Source: UKL13-2 sp038321965 (lineage in GTDB: Bacteria; Pseudomonadota; Gammaproteobacteria; Burkholderiales; Usitatibacteraceae). Taken from it: DNA of 64,000 nucleotides. Each line of letters opens with the position of its first letter. The first letter of the stretch is position 1. A program made the position numbers and the translations under genes. Shown one piece after another: positions 42,224 through 50,395 of the stretch. Location of the stretch: contig JBBQFL010000021.1 of NCBI GenBank assembly GCA_038321965.1, positions 1 through 64,000 of the forward strand. The letters are read 5' to 3'. The notes under the pieces are model-generated. The model searched no databases, was not told where the DNA came from, and saw only the letters and a program-made list of their open reading frames with translations.

Positions 42224-42973
42224 CTAGCTATCTTTCTTGGGAAGCAAGGACAGAAATTCGCGACGCAAATTCGGGTCCTTGAGGAAAGAGCCGCGCATGA
42301 CACTATTGGTCATACGCGAATCTGCATCTTTTACTCCACGCCAATGCATGCAGAAGTGGTCGGCCTCAATCACAATCGCTAATCCATCCGGCTTGACTTT
42401 GTCCTGCAGGATATTGGCTAGATGCGAGACGGCTTCCTCCTGAATCTGCGGTCGGCTCATCACCCAATCGCAGATACGTGCGTACTTGGAGAGGCCGATA
42501 AGATTCGAATGCCCATTGGGCATAATGCCGATCCACACCCTGCCGATTATCGGACAAAGATGATGCGAACAGGCGCTGCGAACGGTAATCGGCCCTACGA
42601 TCAACAATTCATTGAGCTGCTCGACGTTTGGAAACTCTGTTACTGCAGGCATCGCCTGATATCTGCCTTTGAATATTTCAGTCAGATACATTTTGGCAAC
42701 GCGGCGTGCCGTTTGCTGGGTGTTGTGGTCTGACTCGGTGTTGATTACCAGGCTTCGGAGTACGTCGGCGAGTTTAGCTTCGACTTCATCTTCCAATTCC
42801 TGAATTTCTCCGTCCCTCAGAAATGCTGAAATGTTGTCGTTCGCGTTGTAGCGGAGATTCGCACGCTCCAGCCTTGACCGTATGCGGTGTGAAACCGGCA
42901 ACGAAGGGTCTTCTTCGCCAGCACTTTCATCGCTATCGATCCTGAATAGCGGCGTGGGCTTGGTCTGGGACAT
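42224..42973 (-). CDS. folE: GTP cyclohydrolase I
   Basis: A 249-residue FolE-type enzyme that converts GTP to dihydroneopterin triphosphate, the first step of folate (tetrahydropterin) synthesis. Zinc and catalytic residues are in TVRSACSHHLCPIIGRVWIG (Cys, His-His) and in VIEADHFCMHWRGVKD (the second Cys). SKYARICDWVMSRPQIQEE is the following conserved helix. The N-terminal ~50 residues are a less conserved extension. The wording departs somewhat from the enterobacterial enzyme, but all key residues remain. Confidence 0.93.
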   Translation of the reverse strand: MSQTKPTPLFRIDSDESAGEEDPSLPVSHRIRSRLERANLRYNANDNISAFLRDGEIQELEDEVEAKLADVLRSLVINTESDHNTQQTARRVAKMYLTEIFKGRYQAMPAVTEFPNVEQLNELLIVGPITVRSACSHHLCPIIGRVWIGIMPNGHSNLIGLSKYARICDWVMSRPQIQEEAVSHLANILQDKVKPDGLAIVIEADHFCMHWRGVKDADSRMTNSVMRGSFLKDPNLRREFLSLLPKKDS

Positions 42974-43070
42974 GGGGAAATCCTTTGCGGGACTGTTTGG
43001 TTTATTCTCGGTGACAGCTAATAGCCATACAACAGTTTAATCGGTAGCAGTTGAATGCGTGACAAACGCA

Positions 43071-43099
43071 AAGGGGCTACGCGTGATGCGCAGCCCCTT
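43071..43099 (-). terminator. Hairpin after rpoH
   Basis: AAGGGGCT and AGCCCCTT pair around an inner CGC/GCG stem, 19 bp after the rpoH stop on the minus strand. The following T-run is short (TGCGTTTG), so it is a weak intrinsic terminator, or a 3' stabilising hairpin. Confidence 0.5.
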
Positions 43100-43117
43100 C
43101 GCCGATTGCATGTAGAG

Positions 43118-43993
43118 TTACCGAATCGCGTCGTACTCGCTCAGTGCCGCTTTCATCTTCTGCATCGCTTTTGCCTCGATCTGGCGAATCCGCTCTGCGG
43201 AAACCCCAAATTCGTCAGCCAGTTCGTGGAGGGTTTTTTCCCGGCCTTCACCTTCTTGCACCAACCAGCGCGACTTGATGATTTCACGACTGCGTTCATC
43301 CAGACTCGCCAATGCGTTAGTCAAGCCACTCGAAGCAGCATGTTCTTTTTGCATGCTGGCGAGGCGCTCTGCAGGTTCCATCGTCGCATCCTGCAGATAC
43401 GCGATGGGGCTAATCCAGGTGCTGTCTTCATCATCGTTGCCGGGTTCGAGCGAAATCTCCTGACCGGTCAGGCGTTTTTCCATCTCGGAGACGTCGGTCT
43501 CCTTGACGTTCAGCTGGCGTGCAACCTCTTTCACTTCGGTAGGAGAAAGCGTACCGAAATTAGGTTTCATGCTGCGCAAATTAAAGAACAATTTGCGCTG
43601 TGCCTTGGTCGTCGCCACTTTGACGATCCGCCAGTTCTTCAGAATGTACTCATGAATTTCCGCTTTGATCCAGTGGACGGCGAACGAAACCAGTCTCACC
43701 CCGCGATCCGGGTCGAAACGCTTTACCGCCTTCATCAGGCCAATATTGCCCTCCTGGATCAAATCGGCGTGGGGCAAGCCGTAACCGGTATATTTACGGG
43801 CAATAGCGACCACCAGCCTGAGGTGCGACATCACCATCTCGGAAGCAGCGGCCAAATCGCCTGTCGCCTTCAAGGTAACGCCCAAATCGTGTTCGCGTTC
43901 CGGCGTCAGCATCGGCACACGATTGACGGCAGAAATATAGTTCTCAATGCTCGCAACTGACAGGGCGGGCAAATTCATCGTAGCAGTAGTCAT
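43118..43993 (-). CDS. rpoH: Heat-shock sigma factor sigma-32
   Basis: A 291-residue sigma-70-family factor that directs RNA polymerase to heat-shock promoters. Region 2 contains DLIQEGNIGLMKAVKRFDPD and RLVSFAVHWIKAEIHEYIL. The RpoH box (Q-R-K-L-F-F-N-L-R) is in TTKAQRKLFFNLRSMK, diagnostic for this subgroup. Region 4 has ELADEFGVSAERIRQIEAKA. I chose the ATG at 43993, which follows GGAGGT; a longer frame to 44044 would run into the CIRCE operator. Upstream control sites are listed separately. Confidence 0.96.
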   Translation of the reverse strand: MTTATMNLPALSVASIENYISAVNRVPMLTPEREHDLGVTLKATGDLAAASEMVMSHLRLVVAIARKYTGYGLPHADLIQEGNIGLMKAVKRFDPDRGVRLVSFAVHWIKAEIHEYILKNWRIVKVATTKAQRKLFFNLRSMKPNFGTLSPTEVKEVARQLNVKETDVSEMEKRLTGQEISLEPGNDDEDSTWISPIAYLQDATMEPAERLASMQKEHAASSGLTNALASLDERSREIIKSRWLVQEGEGREKTLHELADEFGVSAERIRQIEAKAMQKMKAALSEYDAIR

Positions 43994-44030
43994 GTGACCT
44001 CCACCAATCTCGAAGTTACGGGTTAGGATA

Positions 44031-44076
44031 ATTTTAGCACTCATGATCTCAGAGTGCTAATTCCTTGAATAGTTCC
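44031..44076 (-). promoter_or_regulatory. rpoH control region: CIRCE operator over sigma-E-like and sigma-70-like promoters
   Basis: TTAGCACTC (44034-44042), nine bases, then GAGTGCTAA (44052-44060) is an exact match to the CIRCE operator bound by the HrcA repressor. On the minus strand, GGAACT (44071-44076) is followed after 17 bp by TCTGA (44049-44053), an excellent sigma-E (RpoE) promoter match. TTAGCA (44055-44060) and TAAAAT (44031-44036), 18 bp apart, could form a sigma-70 promoter whose elements lie within or next to the operator. Transcripts would start roughly 25-50 bp before the rpoH ATG. Confidence 0.88.
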
Positions 44077-44232
44077 AGGGCCGAACGGAGGTCAAACGCG
44101 TTCGAGCGACAAGAGAGTTAGTTAACTAATTGATTTATTTTATTAATAATGAAAATAGGTGGCAAAAAAGCATTACTTTCCCACAAAGGTAACAGGCCAA
44201 GGCCCACACAGTGATAGCCTAAAAAGGGCAAT

Positions 44233-45150
44233 TCATGAACAATTGTCGCTACTAACGCGCCGCAAATAGAGCCAAACTGACAGGAAAGCACCGAACCAGC
44301 CTAGTAACGCAGATAAAGCAACTACGGCTAGCGACAAACCCATTGCTGGCGCGCTCAGTGAGAAGCTGGTCCCATAAGACGTAGTCAGCGAGTGCACCTC
44401 AGCACCTGCCCACCAGACAAACAGTAGTACCGCAAACACCGCAACCAGCCCAGCTAGCAGACCCTGCAGTGCACCGAAATATAGGAAAGGTCGACGAATG
44501 AAACGACGGGTGGCGCCGATCAGTTGACTCACTTCGATTTCGTCCTTTTGCGTGAGTATCTGCAGTCGGATGGTGTTTCCAGTCACGAAAACGACCGCGG
44601 TAGCGAGTAGCAGCCCAAGAAGCAGTACCAGCCGCTCGGCAAATGTCCCAAATCGCCTAAGCTTTTGCGCCCACTCGAAGTCCATTGTTATGTTGTCCAC
44701 TTTTGGCAGCTGCGCGATGCTTGCTCTCAAGGACTCCAAAGTTGCCGCGTCGCTAACGGACGGTCTTATGGAAAACGCGTGAGGCAAGGGATTGGCCTCA
44801 AGGCTGGAGACCAAATCTGCAAGATTTGCTACTCGCTTCATTTCGGCGAGTGCGGCATCGCGCGAAATAAAAGTCACACGGTCAACGTTGCTCATCGCCT
44901 TCAATCTCTTTTCCACCTCGCGGGTTTCCTGCTCATTGGCATTCAACGCAAGATAGACGTTTATGTTTGGCTCGGTATCCAAGCGACTTGCTGCAGCACT
45001 CACGTTGGCGAATATGACGTATAGGCCCAGCGGCAGGGTGATGGCCATACCGATCACGAATACAGAAAGAAAAGTCACCATCGGCTGCGAAATCAGACGT
45101 TTGACGGCGCGTTCGCAAGCGTGCGCGTGCGTAGTCAGCCACGCTCTCAT
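44233..45150 (-). CDS. ftsX: Cell division ABC transporter permease-like FtsX
   Basis: A 305-residue inner-membrane protein with four helices: one at about 23-45, then three in the C-terminal half (about 180-300). A periplasmic loop (60-170) regulates septal peptidoglycan hydrolases through activators. Family wording includes VTFISRDAALAEMKRVA and LPHAFSIRP. It pairs with FtsE, whose stop overlaps the ftsX start by 4 bp. Confidence 0.94.
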   Translation of the reverse strand: MRAWLTTHAHACERAVKRLISQPMVTFLSVFVIGMAITLPLGLYVIFANVSAAASRLDTEPNINVYLALNANEQETREVEKRLKAMSNVDRVTFISRDAALAEMKRVANLADLVSSLEANPLPHAFSIRPSVSDAATLESLRASIAQLPKVDNITMDFEWAQKLRRFGTFAERLVLLLGLLLATAVVFVTGNTIRLQILTQKDEIEVSQLIGATRRFIRRPFLYFGALQGLLAGLVAVFAVLLFVWWAGAEVHSLTTSYGTSFSLSAPAMGLSLAVVALSALLGWFGAFLSVWLYLRRVSSDNCS

Positions 45151-45800
45151 GGGGCCGATTTTCCCTGCGCAAGTGAAATTCGGCGGCAGCTCAACTTCGC
45201 GATTCCGGCTTCGTCGTGCGTGGCTAACAGGACGGTGACGCCAACCTGATTAAACGACTTGAACAGGTCGATGATGGTTTCTGCGTAGGCCTGATCGAGA
45301 TTGCCGGTAGGCTCATCGGCGATCAAAATCGCTGGTCGGTTGACAATTGCTCGCGCGATGCAAAGCCGTTGTTGCTCCCCGCCCGACAATGTAATTGGCG
45401 CTGCTTTTTCGCGGCTTAGCAGGCCCACCTTATCCAGCGCTGCGCGCACCCGCCTCCCGATTTCCGCGTGTGAGAATGCCGCGATCGACAAGGGTAACGC
45501 AACGTTTTCAAAAACGCTTCTGTCGAAAAGTAACTTGTGATCCTGAAATACCATGCCCAGATTTCGGCGCATGACGGCGATCCCCTCCTCCTTGAGCTGT
45601 TTCACATTCTGGTTGTTAACCATCACGCTGCCCTGCGAGGCCAGTTCGATCCCGGCTGCCAGCCGCAGCAGCGTGGACTTACCGGCACCAGAATGACCAG
45701 TCACTGCGACAATCTCGCCCTTTTCAATCGACAGCGAAACGCCCTTAAGCGCTTCAAAGCCATTCCGGTATCGTTTAACGGTGTTGGCAAAGGTAATCAA
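45147..45800 (-). CDS. ftsE: Cell division ATP-binding protein FtsE
   Basis: A 217-residue ABC ATPase partnering FtsX at the septum. Motifs: Walker A GHSGAGKSTLL, Q-loop MVFQDHKLL, signature LSGGEQQRLCIARA, Walker B ILIADEPTGNLD, H-loop ATHDEAG. It starts MITFANTVKRYRNGFEALKG, typical of FtsE. It lies between ftsY (37 bp upstream) and ftsX. Confidence 0.95.
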   Translation of the reverse strand: MITFANTVKRYRNGFEALKGVSLSIEKGEIVAVTGHSGAGKSTLLRLAAGIELASQGSVMVNNQNVKQLKEEGIAVMRRNLGMVFQDHKLLFDRSVFENVALPLSIAAFSHAEIGRRVRAALDKVGLLSREKAAPITLSGGEQQRLCIARAIVNRPAILIADEPTGNLDQAYAETIIDLFKSFNQVGVTVLLATHDEAGIAKLSCRRISLAQGKSAP

Positions 45801-45837
45801 AATTGCGGCGCCGTATCAAAACGAGGAAACACGGCAT

Positions 45838-46830
45838 TTATCGCCGAAACAATGCGTTCACGAATTCGGATGCGTTGAACGGTCGCAGATCGTCAATACT
45901 CTCGCCAACGCCGATGAATCTCACTGGTATCGGCGCTCCAGGCTTCTCCATAGCAAGCGCCGCGATCATGCCCCCCTTGGCCGTGCCATCAAGTTTCGTC
46001 ACCACCAGTCCGGAGAGTTGCAACGCGCTGTCAAACGCCTTTATCTGCTGAAGCGCATTCTGTCCGGTACTGGCATCGAGCACGAGCAGAGTTTCATGCG
46101 GCGCACCTGGTTCAGCCTTGCTGATCACGCGTTTCACTTTCTTGATCTCTTCCATCAGGTGTAGCTGTGTGGGCAGCCTGCCTGCGGTATCTGCAAGCAG
46201 AATATCAATGCCTTTAGCTTTTGCGGACTGGATGGCGTCGAAAATGACTGCCGACGCATCACCGCCTTCCTGCGCGATCACGGTCACGTTATTGCGTTCA
46301 CCCCAAGTCATCAATTGTTCGCGCGCCGCCGCCCGGAAAGTGTCACCAGCAGCCAGCATGACGCTTTTACCCTCACTCTGAAAGTACTTGGCGAGCTTGC
46401 CGATTGTCGTCGTCTTGCCCGCTCCGTTTACCCCCGCGATCATAATCACGAATGGCTTGGCAGTAGACGTAACTAGTGGTCGCTCAAGCGGGGAAATAAG
46501 CTCAATCAGCAGACCTTCAAATGTTGCCTGCAGTGAGGCTGCGTCCGAAATTTGCTTTTGCTTCGCCTCGGTCCGCAGATTGGAGATTAATTTCGTTGCT
46601 GCGACCACGCCAACATCGGCATTGATCAGCAGTACTTCAAGCTCATCAAATAGTGCGTCGTCTACTCTTCCGTGTCGCGAAAATAACTCGGATACGTCAG
46701 TATTGAGTACGGCGCGGGTCTTCGACAGTCCGTTCTTGAGCTTGGCGAGCCAACCCCCGCTGTCATGGGGCGAGACGGCCTCTGCAACGGGAGCAGCGCC
46801 TGAATGTTTTGAACCGAAAATACTAAACAA
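45838..46830 (-). CDS. ftsY: Signal recognition particle receptor FtsY
   Basis: A 330-residue SRP GTPase that docks ribosome-SRP complexes at the membrane. The NG domain has GVNGAGKTTTIGKLA (G1), DTFRAAAREQL (G2), DTAGRLPTQLHLMEEIKKV (G3), TKLDGTAKGG (G4) and GVGESIDDLRPF (closing). The N-terminal acidic A domain is short. I favour a TTG at 46830, reading MFSIFGSKHSG, the usual FtsY opening; an ATG at 46878 would overlap the divergent rsmD start. Confidence 0.94.
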   Translation of the reverse strand: MFSIFGSKHSGAAPVAEAVSPHDSGGWLAKLKNGLSKTRAVLNTDVSELFSRHGRVDDALFDELEVLLINADVGVVAATKLISNLRTEAKQKQISDAASLQATFEGLLIELISPLERPLVTSTAKPFVIMIAGVNGAGKTTTIGKLAKYFQSEGKSVMLAAGDTFRAAAREQLMTWGERNNVTVIAQEGGDASAVIFDAIQSAKAKGIDILLADTAGRLPTQLHLMEEIKKVKRVISKAEPGAPHETLLVLDASTGQNALQQIKAFDSALQLSGLVVTKLDGTAKGGMIAALAMEKPGAPIPVRFIGVGESIDDLRPFNASEFVNALFRR

Positions 46831-46870
46831 TGGGAAAGCCTGCCAGAATTTGATGGTGAGTGTTATCGCA

Positions 46871-47509
46871 ATGACCAAAATGCCCGTTCATTCTAAGCCA
46901 AGCGCCTCCCGCAGACCCAAGTCGAGCAATGTAGCTAATCGTGTTCGGCTTATCGGCGGGATTTGGCGCAGCCGAATGATTGAGTTTCCTGACGCCGACG
47001 GATTGCGCCCCACCGCCAGCCGCGTGCGTGAGACTTTGTTTAACTGGCTAGGCCAATCCTTGCTCGGCAAACGTTGCCTCGATCTGTTTTCTGGTAGCGG
47101 AGCATTGGGATTCGAAGCGGCTTCAAGAGGCGCCACAGAAGTGGTGATGCTCGAGACCCAACCTGCCGCCATATTGGCGCTGAAGGAAAACCAGAGAAAG
47201 CTTGAAGCTACGATGTGCCGTATCGCCGCCACTGATGCCTTGAAATTCCTCGGCAAGGCCATCCAAAAATTTGATGTCGTGTTCGTGGATCCACCTTTCG
47301 CCTCAAACTTGATGGCGCCCATTCTGCGTGAATTGGCCGCATCGCTTGCTGAAGACGCGATGGTGTACACAGAATGGCATATGCCGATCGGAGAAGTGCT
47401 TGCTAATTTGTCGGACGTCGGCTGGGAAATCGTCAAAAAGGGCAGGGCGGGTGCGGTACACTTCGCGTTATTGCGGCTAGCCGCCAGTTACCACCAAACC
47501 CCGATCTGA
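46871..47509 (+). CDS. rsmD: 16S rRNA (guanine966-N2)-methyltransferase RsmD
   Basis: A 212-residue SAM-dependent methyltransferase that modifies G966 of 16S rRNA. It contains RLIGGIWRSRMIEFPD and LRPTASRVRETLFNWLG (family-specific N-terminal blocks), the SAM loop CLDLFSGSGALGFEAASRGA and the catalytic VFVDPPF. The ATG at 46871 gives the usual length; the much longer open frame back to 46388 is only the antisense of ftsY. It is divergent from ftsY and followed by coaD after 8 bp. Confidence 0.93.
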   Translation: MTKMPVHSKPSASRRPKSSNVANRVRLIGGIWRSRMIEFPDADGLRPTASRVRETLFNWLGQSLLGKRCLDLFSGSGALGFEAASRGATEVVMLETQPAAILALKENQRKLEATMCRIAATDALKFLGKAIQKFDVVFVDPPFASNLMAPILRELAASLAEDAMVYTEWHMPIGEVLANLSDVGWEIVKKGRAGAVHFALLRLAASYHQTPI

Positions 47510-47517
47510 GAATTTGA

Positions 47518-47997
47518 ATGATCAGAGCCGTATATCCCGGAACGTTCGACCCGCTTACCAAGGGCCACGAAGACCTTGTTGCCCGTGCGGCAAAGCTGTT
47601 TGGTCACGTCATTGTTGCAGTCGCTCACAGTCAGGCGAAGCAACCTTTTTTTTCGTTGGTGGAGCGCATCGGACTTGCCAAGGACATACTGGCACCTTTT
47701 CCGAACGTGACCGTGATGGGCTTTTCCGGTTTGCTGTCCGATTTTCTCGATGCGCACGAGGCAAACGTGATTTTGCGGGGCTTGCGTGCGGTATCGGATT
47801 TCGAATACGAGTTTCAAATGGCAGGAATGAATCGAAAGCTCAATCCAGGTGTAGAGACGATGTTTCTGACGCCGTCTGACAAGTACATGTTCATTTCCGC
47901 AACAATCGTGCGTGAAATCGCCACGCTGGGTGGCGACGTTAGCGATTTTGTACATCCGCTGATTGCGCGAGCACTGCTCGGCAAGGTCGGGAAATAG
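47518..47997 (+). CDS. coaD: Phosphopantetheine adenylyltransferase
   Basis: A 159-residue nucleotidyltransferase that joins 4'-phosphopantetheine and ATP to give dephospho-CoA, the penultimate CoA step; coaE for the last step is also in this window. The nucleotide site T-K-G-H is in YPGTFDPLTKGHEDLV, and the second signature is in MFISATIVREIATLGGD. LRGLRAVSDFEYEFQMAGMN is the conserved middle block. Confidence 0.96.
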   Translation: MIRAVYPGTFDPLTKGHEDLVARAAKLFGHVIVAVAHSQAKQPFFSLVERIGLAKDILAPFPNVTVMGFSGLLSDFLDAHEANVILRGLRAVSDFEYEFQMAGMNRKLNPGVETMFLTPSDKYMFISATIVREIATLGGDVSDFVHPLIARALLGKVGK

Positions 47998-47999
47998 TC

Positions 48000-48257
48000 T
48001 TGGCACTCAAGATTACTGATCAGTGTATCAACTGCGATGTCTGCGAGCCGGAATGCCCCAACGATGCGATTTTTCAAGGCTTAGAGATTTATCAGATTGA
48101 TCCTGCAAAGTGCACCGAGTGCGTCGGGCATTTTGAAACGTCGCAATGCGTCGAGGTCTGTCCCGTAGATTGCATCCCCTTGGATCTGGACTATCCGGAG
48201 ACGCGCGAGGAACTCCACGCGAAGTTCATCAGGTTGGTGCAACAGAAGGCGGCTTGA
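48000..48257 (+). CDS. YfhL family 4Fe-4S dicluster ferredoxin
   Basis: An 85-residue ferredoxin with two cluster-binding motifs: CINCDVCEPECPNDAI and, after a longer insert typical of the Alvin/YfhL group, CTECVGHFETSQCVEVCPVD. The start is a TTG at 48000, three bases after the coaD stop. The electron partner is unknown. The coaD-fdx pairing is common in betaproteobacteria. Confidence 0.94.
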   Translation: MALKITDQCINCDVCEPECPNDAIFQGLEIYQIDPAKCTECVGHFETSQCVEVCPVDCIPLDLDYPETREELHAKFIRLVQQKAA

Positions 48258-48368
48258 GCAGTATATTGCTCGTCTGTTAGACCCGCAAAACAACTGGTGA
48301 CGCCATATTCGGCGAGGCTTTCGGGAGATAAATGTCTGGATCGGTGCACCAGATAACGGGTTTCAAAA

Positions 48369-50366
48369 TCAAGCTGTTTCTTCAGCCCACTTTTCCGTAT
48401 AACGTTCGAGGTTGGTACGGGCATCGGCCAGAGCGCCATGTTTTTTCTTTAGCGTGTCCATCCGCGCCTGTAATTCTGCGATACGTTCTGCCAGGTCAAG
48501 TTCGGCATCCTTGATCATGTCGATACTGGCGACCCGTTGCAAAGTTTGTTCGCGAATCTCCAGTAATGGTGTTTCAATTGATGTGTACAGCCCACGCATC
48601 CAAGTCGCGCTCTCCCGGCTCGCGATCACAAATATCTGCATTACGCGACTTGCAACCAACTCTTCGAATTGTTCGGCGAGCAAACTGCCGCGGCGCACCA
48701 GCAGATTGCTGGTTTTGGTAAATTCGGTGTCCGACTTGACGCGCGCCTTCTGCAACTCGGTCTGAAATCGCTGGGTCGGGAAGGGATGCACTTCGTACTT
48801 GCCCTGCAAGAGTTCGGTCGCCACCTTTTCGCCCACAGCATTGAAGAGCGTGCGTATTTCTTCAATCTTTGCCTCCATTGCAGTAAGCTTTTCGCCGACC
48901 AGGGCGAAATACCGGTTGACTGCTTCCGTGGTGCTTGCCGACAACATACTGCCCTTGATCGTCATCTTTGTGCGGTCGGCTTCGTATCGTGCGGCGCCAG
49001 TATCGACAACTACGGCCAATTCTTCAGCGAGTTTCGCATGCATGGTTTTGATCGCCCGCACGTCTTTCAATGCACTGTCCAATCGATCATGGCGGACTCC
49101 GGCTTGCGCCACGACTGCAACCATCATTTTTTCGTTCTTTTCACGCACGTTATTGAGGCGATTGAGTCCCTCGAGCGTATCAAATCGCTGGCTGTCCAGA
49201 ACTGCTTGCGCAGCATCCAGTGAATTGGACAATGTCGTCAGTACGTCTCTCGTCAATGACACCTGTCTATTGCGCGGCAAATTTGCACCCAGATTTCGTT
49301 CAAGCTGATACAAACGGCTCTTGAGCAGTTGATCGTTGTCGTGGGCGAGTTTTCCCGCCAAACCCTGGCGGGCCGAAACGGCAATCACCCGCATGGGGTC
49401 AACCCTCAGCATGTCCGCTGCATCGCGCACGCGCCGATCAATTTCCCGCAGAAGCTCACGATTGGTTTCGAGCGGACCTTCCTGCGCGGGAACTTCCAAT
49501 ATGTCGATCTTGTTCAACACCACCATGCGCATCTGCCTCGATTCGTCTGTCGCACTGCCCAGCGCTCTTTCGCGGTAGGTGGATGTGTTGCCCAGATAGC
49601 CCCTGCACATGGCGAGATCTGTTTTAGTAACCCCCTGTGTGATATCAAACACCAACACCAGCGCATCGGAGTTGGGTACCCGCTCCCGTGCCAGTTCAGG
49701 TTCCAGCGAAAGTGCCGCCAGCCCCGGCGTATCGATGATCACCAAACCAGCATCGAGCAATGGGTGTGGAAAATTGACCACCGCGTAACGCCAGCGTGGC
49801 ACATCAACCATCGCAGAATTGCCTTCATTGACGCAGACGGCGATACCCGCGCCGTGCAGGCCCCAGGCGACCGCATCATTCACGGATATTCGCTTCGTTT
49901 CTGAAAGCGCCGCGAGTGCCCGCGCGATGGAATCCGGATTGTCGGCGTCAAAAAAAATGGCCCGCCATTGGGTCTCATCTTCGAGCAATTCTGTCAGGCG
50001 CCGCGGACTCTCGCGGGTCTCGATCGGCAACAACTTGAGACCAGTCCTCGCATCGCGACTAAAGCGCAATTCAGTCACACAGCGGGTAGACTTGCCGGGC
50101 CCGGAGGGTAAAAGTCGTCTGCCGAGATCGGCGAAAAATAGTCCGTTTATCAGCTCAGATTTGCCGCGCGCCGTTTCAGCAACGAATGTGATAGAAACCC
50201 TCTCATCGGCGATCAATGTACTGACATCACGGAGTGCCGCGTCCAAATTGGCCGTCAGGAATTCGTGCGCGTGCAAAAACTCGTGTACGCGCGAAATCTG
50301 ACTCTCGAGGCTATAGCGCCAGGATTGCAAGTCGGCAAGCCGAGCCGTAATTGCGGCTTTGCTCAT
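48369..50366 (-). CDS. Dynamin-like GTPase
   Basis: A 665-residue large GTPase. An N-terminal helical segment (1-55) leads to the GTPase domain: G1 is AETARGKSELING (about 83-95, with Ala where the first Gly is usual), the switch Thr is in KSTRCVTEL, G3 is VIIDTPGLAALS and G4 is VVLNKIDILEV. A long helical stalk (about 370-660) contains coiled-coil stretches. No clear transmembrane segment is seen. Bacterial dynamins remodel or protect membranes, and some defend against phage, but no partner gene is adjacent here. The gene converges with the ferredoxin gene and lies downstream of mutM. Confidence 0.82.
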   Translation of the reverse strand: MSKAAITARLADLQSWRYSLESQISRVHEFLHAHEFLTANLDAALRDVSTLIADERVSITFVAETARGKSELINGLFFADLGRRLLPSGPGKSTRCVTELRFSRDARTGLKLLPIETRESPRRLTELLEDETQWRAIFFDADNPDSIARALAALSETKRISVNDAVAWGLHGAGIAVCVNEGNSAMVDVPRWRYAVVNFPHPLLDAGLVIIDTPGLAALSLEPELARERVPNSDALVLVFDITQGVTKTDLAMCRGYLGNTSTYRERALGSATDESRQMRMVVLNKIDILEVPAQEGPLETNRELLREIDRRVRDAADMLRVDPMRVIAVSARQGLAGKLAHDNDQLLKSRLYQLERNLGANLPRNRQVSLTRDVLTTLSNSLDAAQAVLDSQRFDTLEGLNRLNNVREKNEKMMVAVVAQAGVRHDRLDSALKDVRAIKTMHAKLAEELAVVVDTGAARYEADRTKMTIKGSMLSASTTEAVNRYFALVGEKLTAMEAKIEEIRTLFNAVGEKVATELLQGKYEVHPFPTQRFQTELQKARVKSDTEFTKTSNLLVRRGSLLAEQFEELVASRVMQIFVIASRESATWMRGLYTSIETPLLEIREQTLQRVASIDMIKDAELDLAERIAELQARMDTLKKKHGALADARTNLERYTEKWAEETA

Positions 50367-50395
50367 GAGGCGGTTTTACTCATCATTTCAATATT

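Noticed and set aside
43055..43960. 301-codon plus-strand open frame over rpoH
   Set aside because: It is fully antisense to rpoH, Phe/His/Arg-rich and without family features.
46388..46870. N-terminal 161-codon extension of the rsmD frame
   Set aside because: The extension is antisense to ftsY; rsmD proper begins at the ATG near 46871, giving the normal family length.
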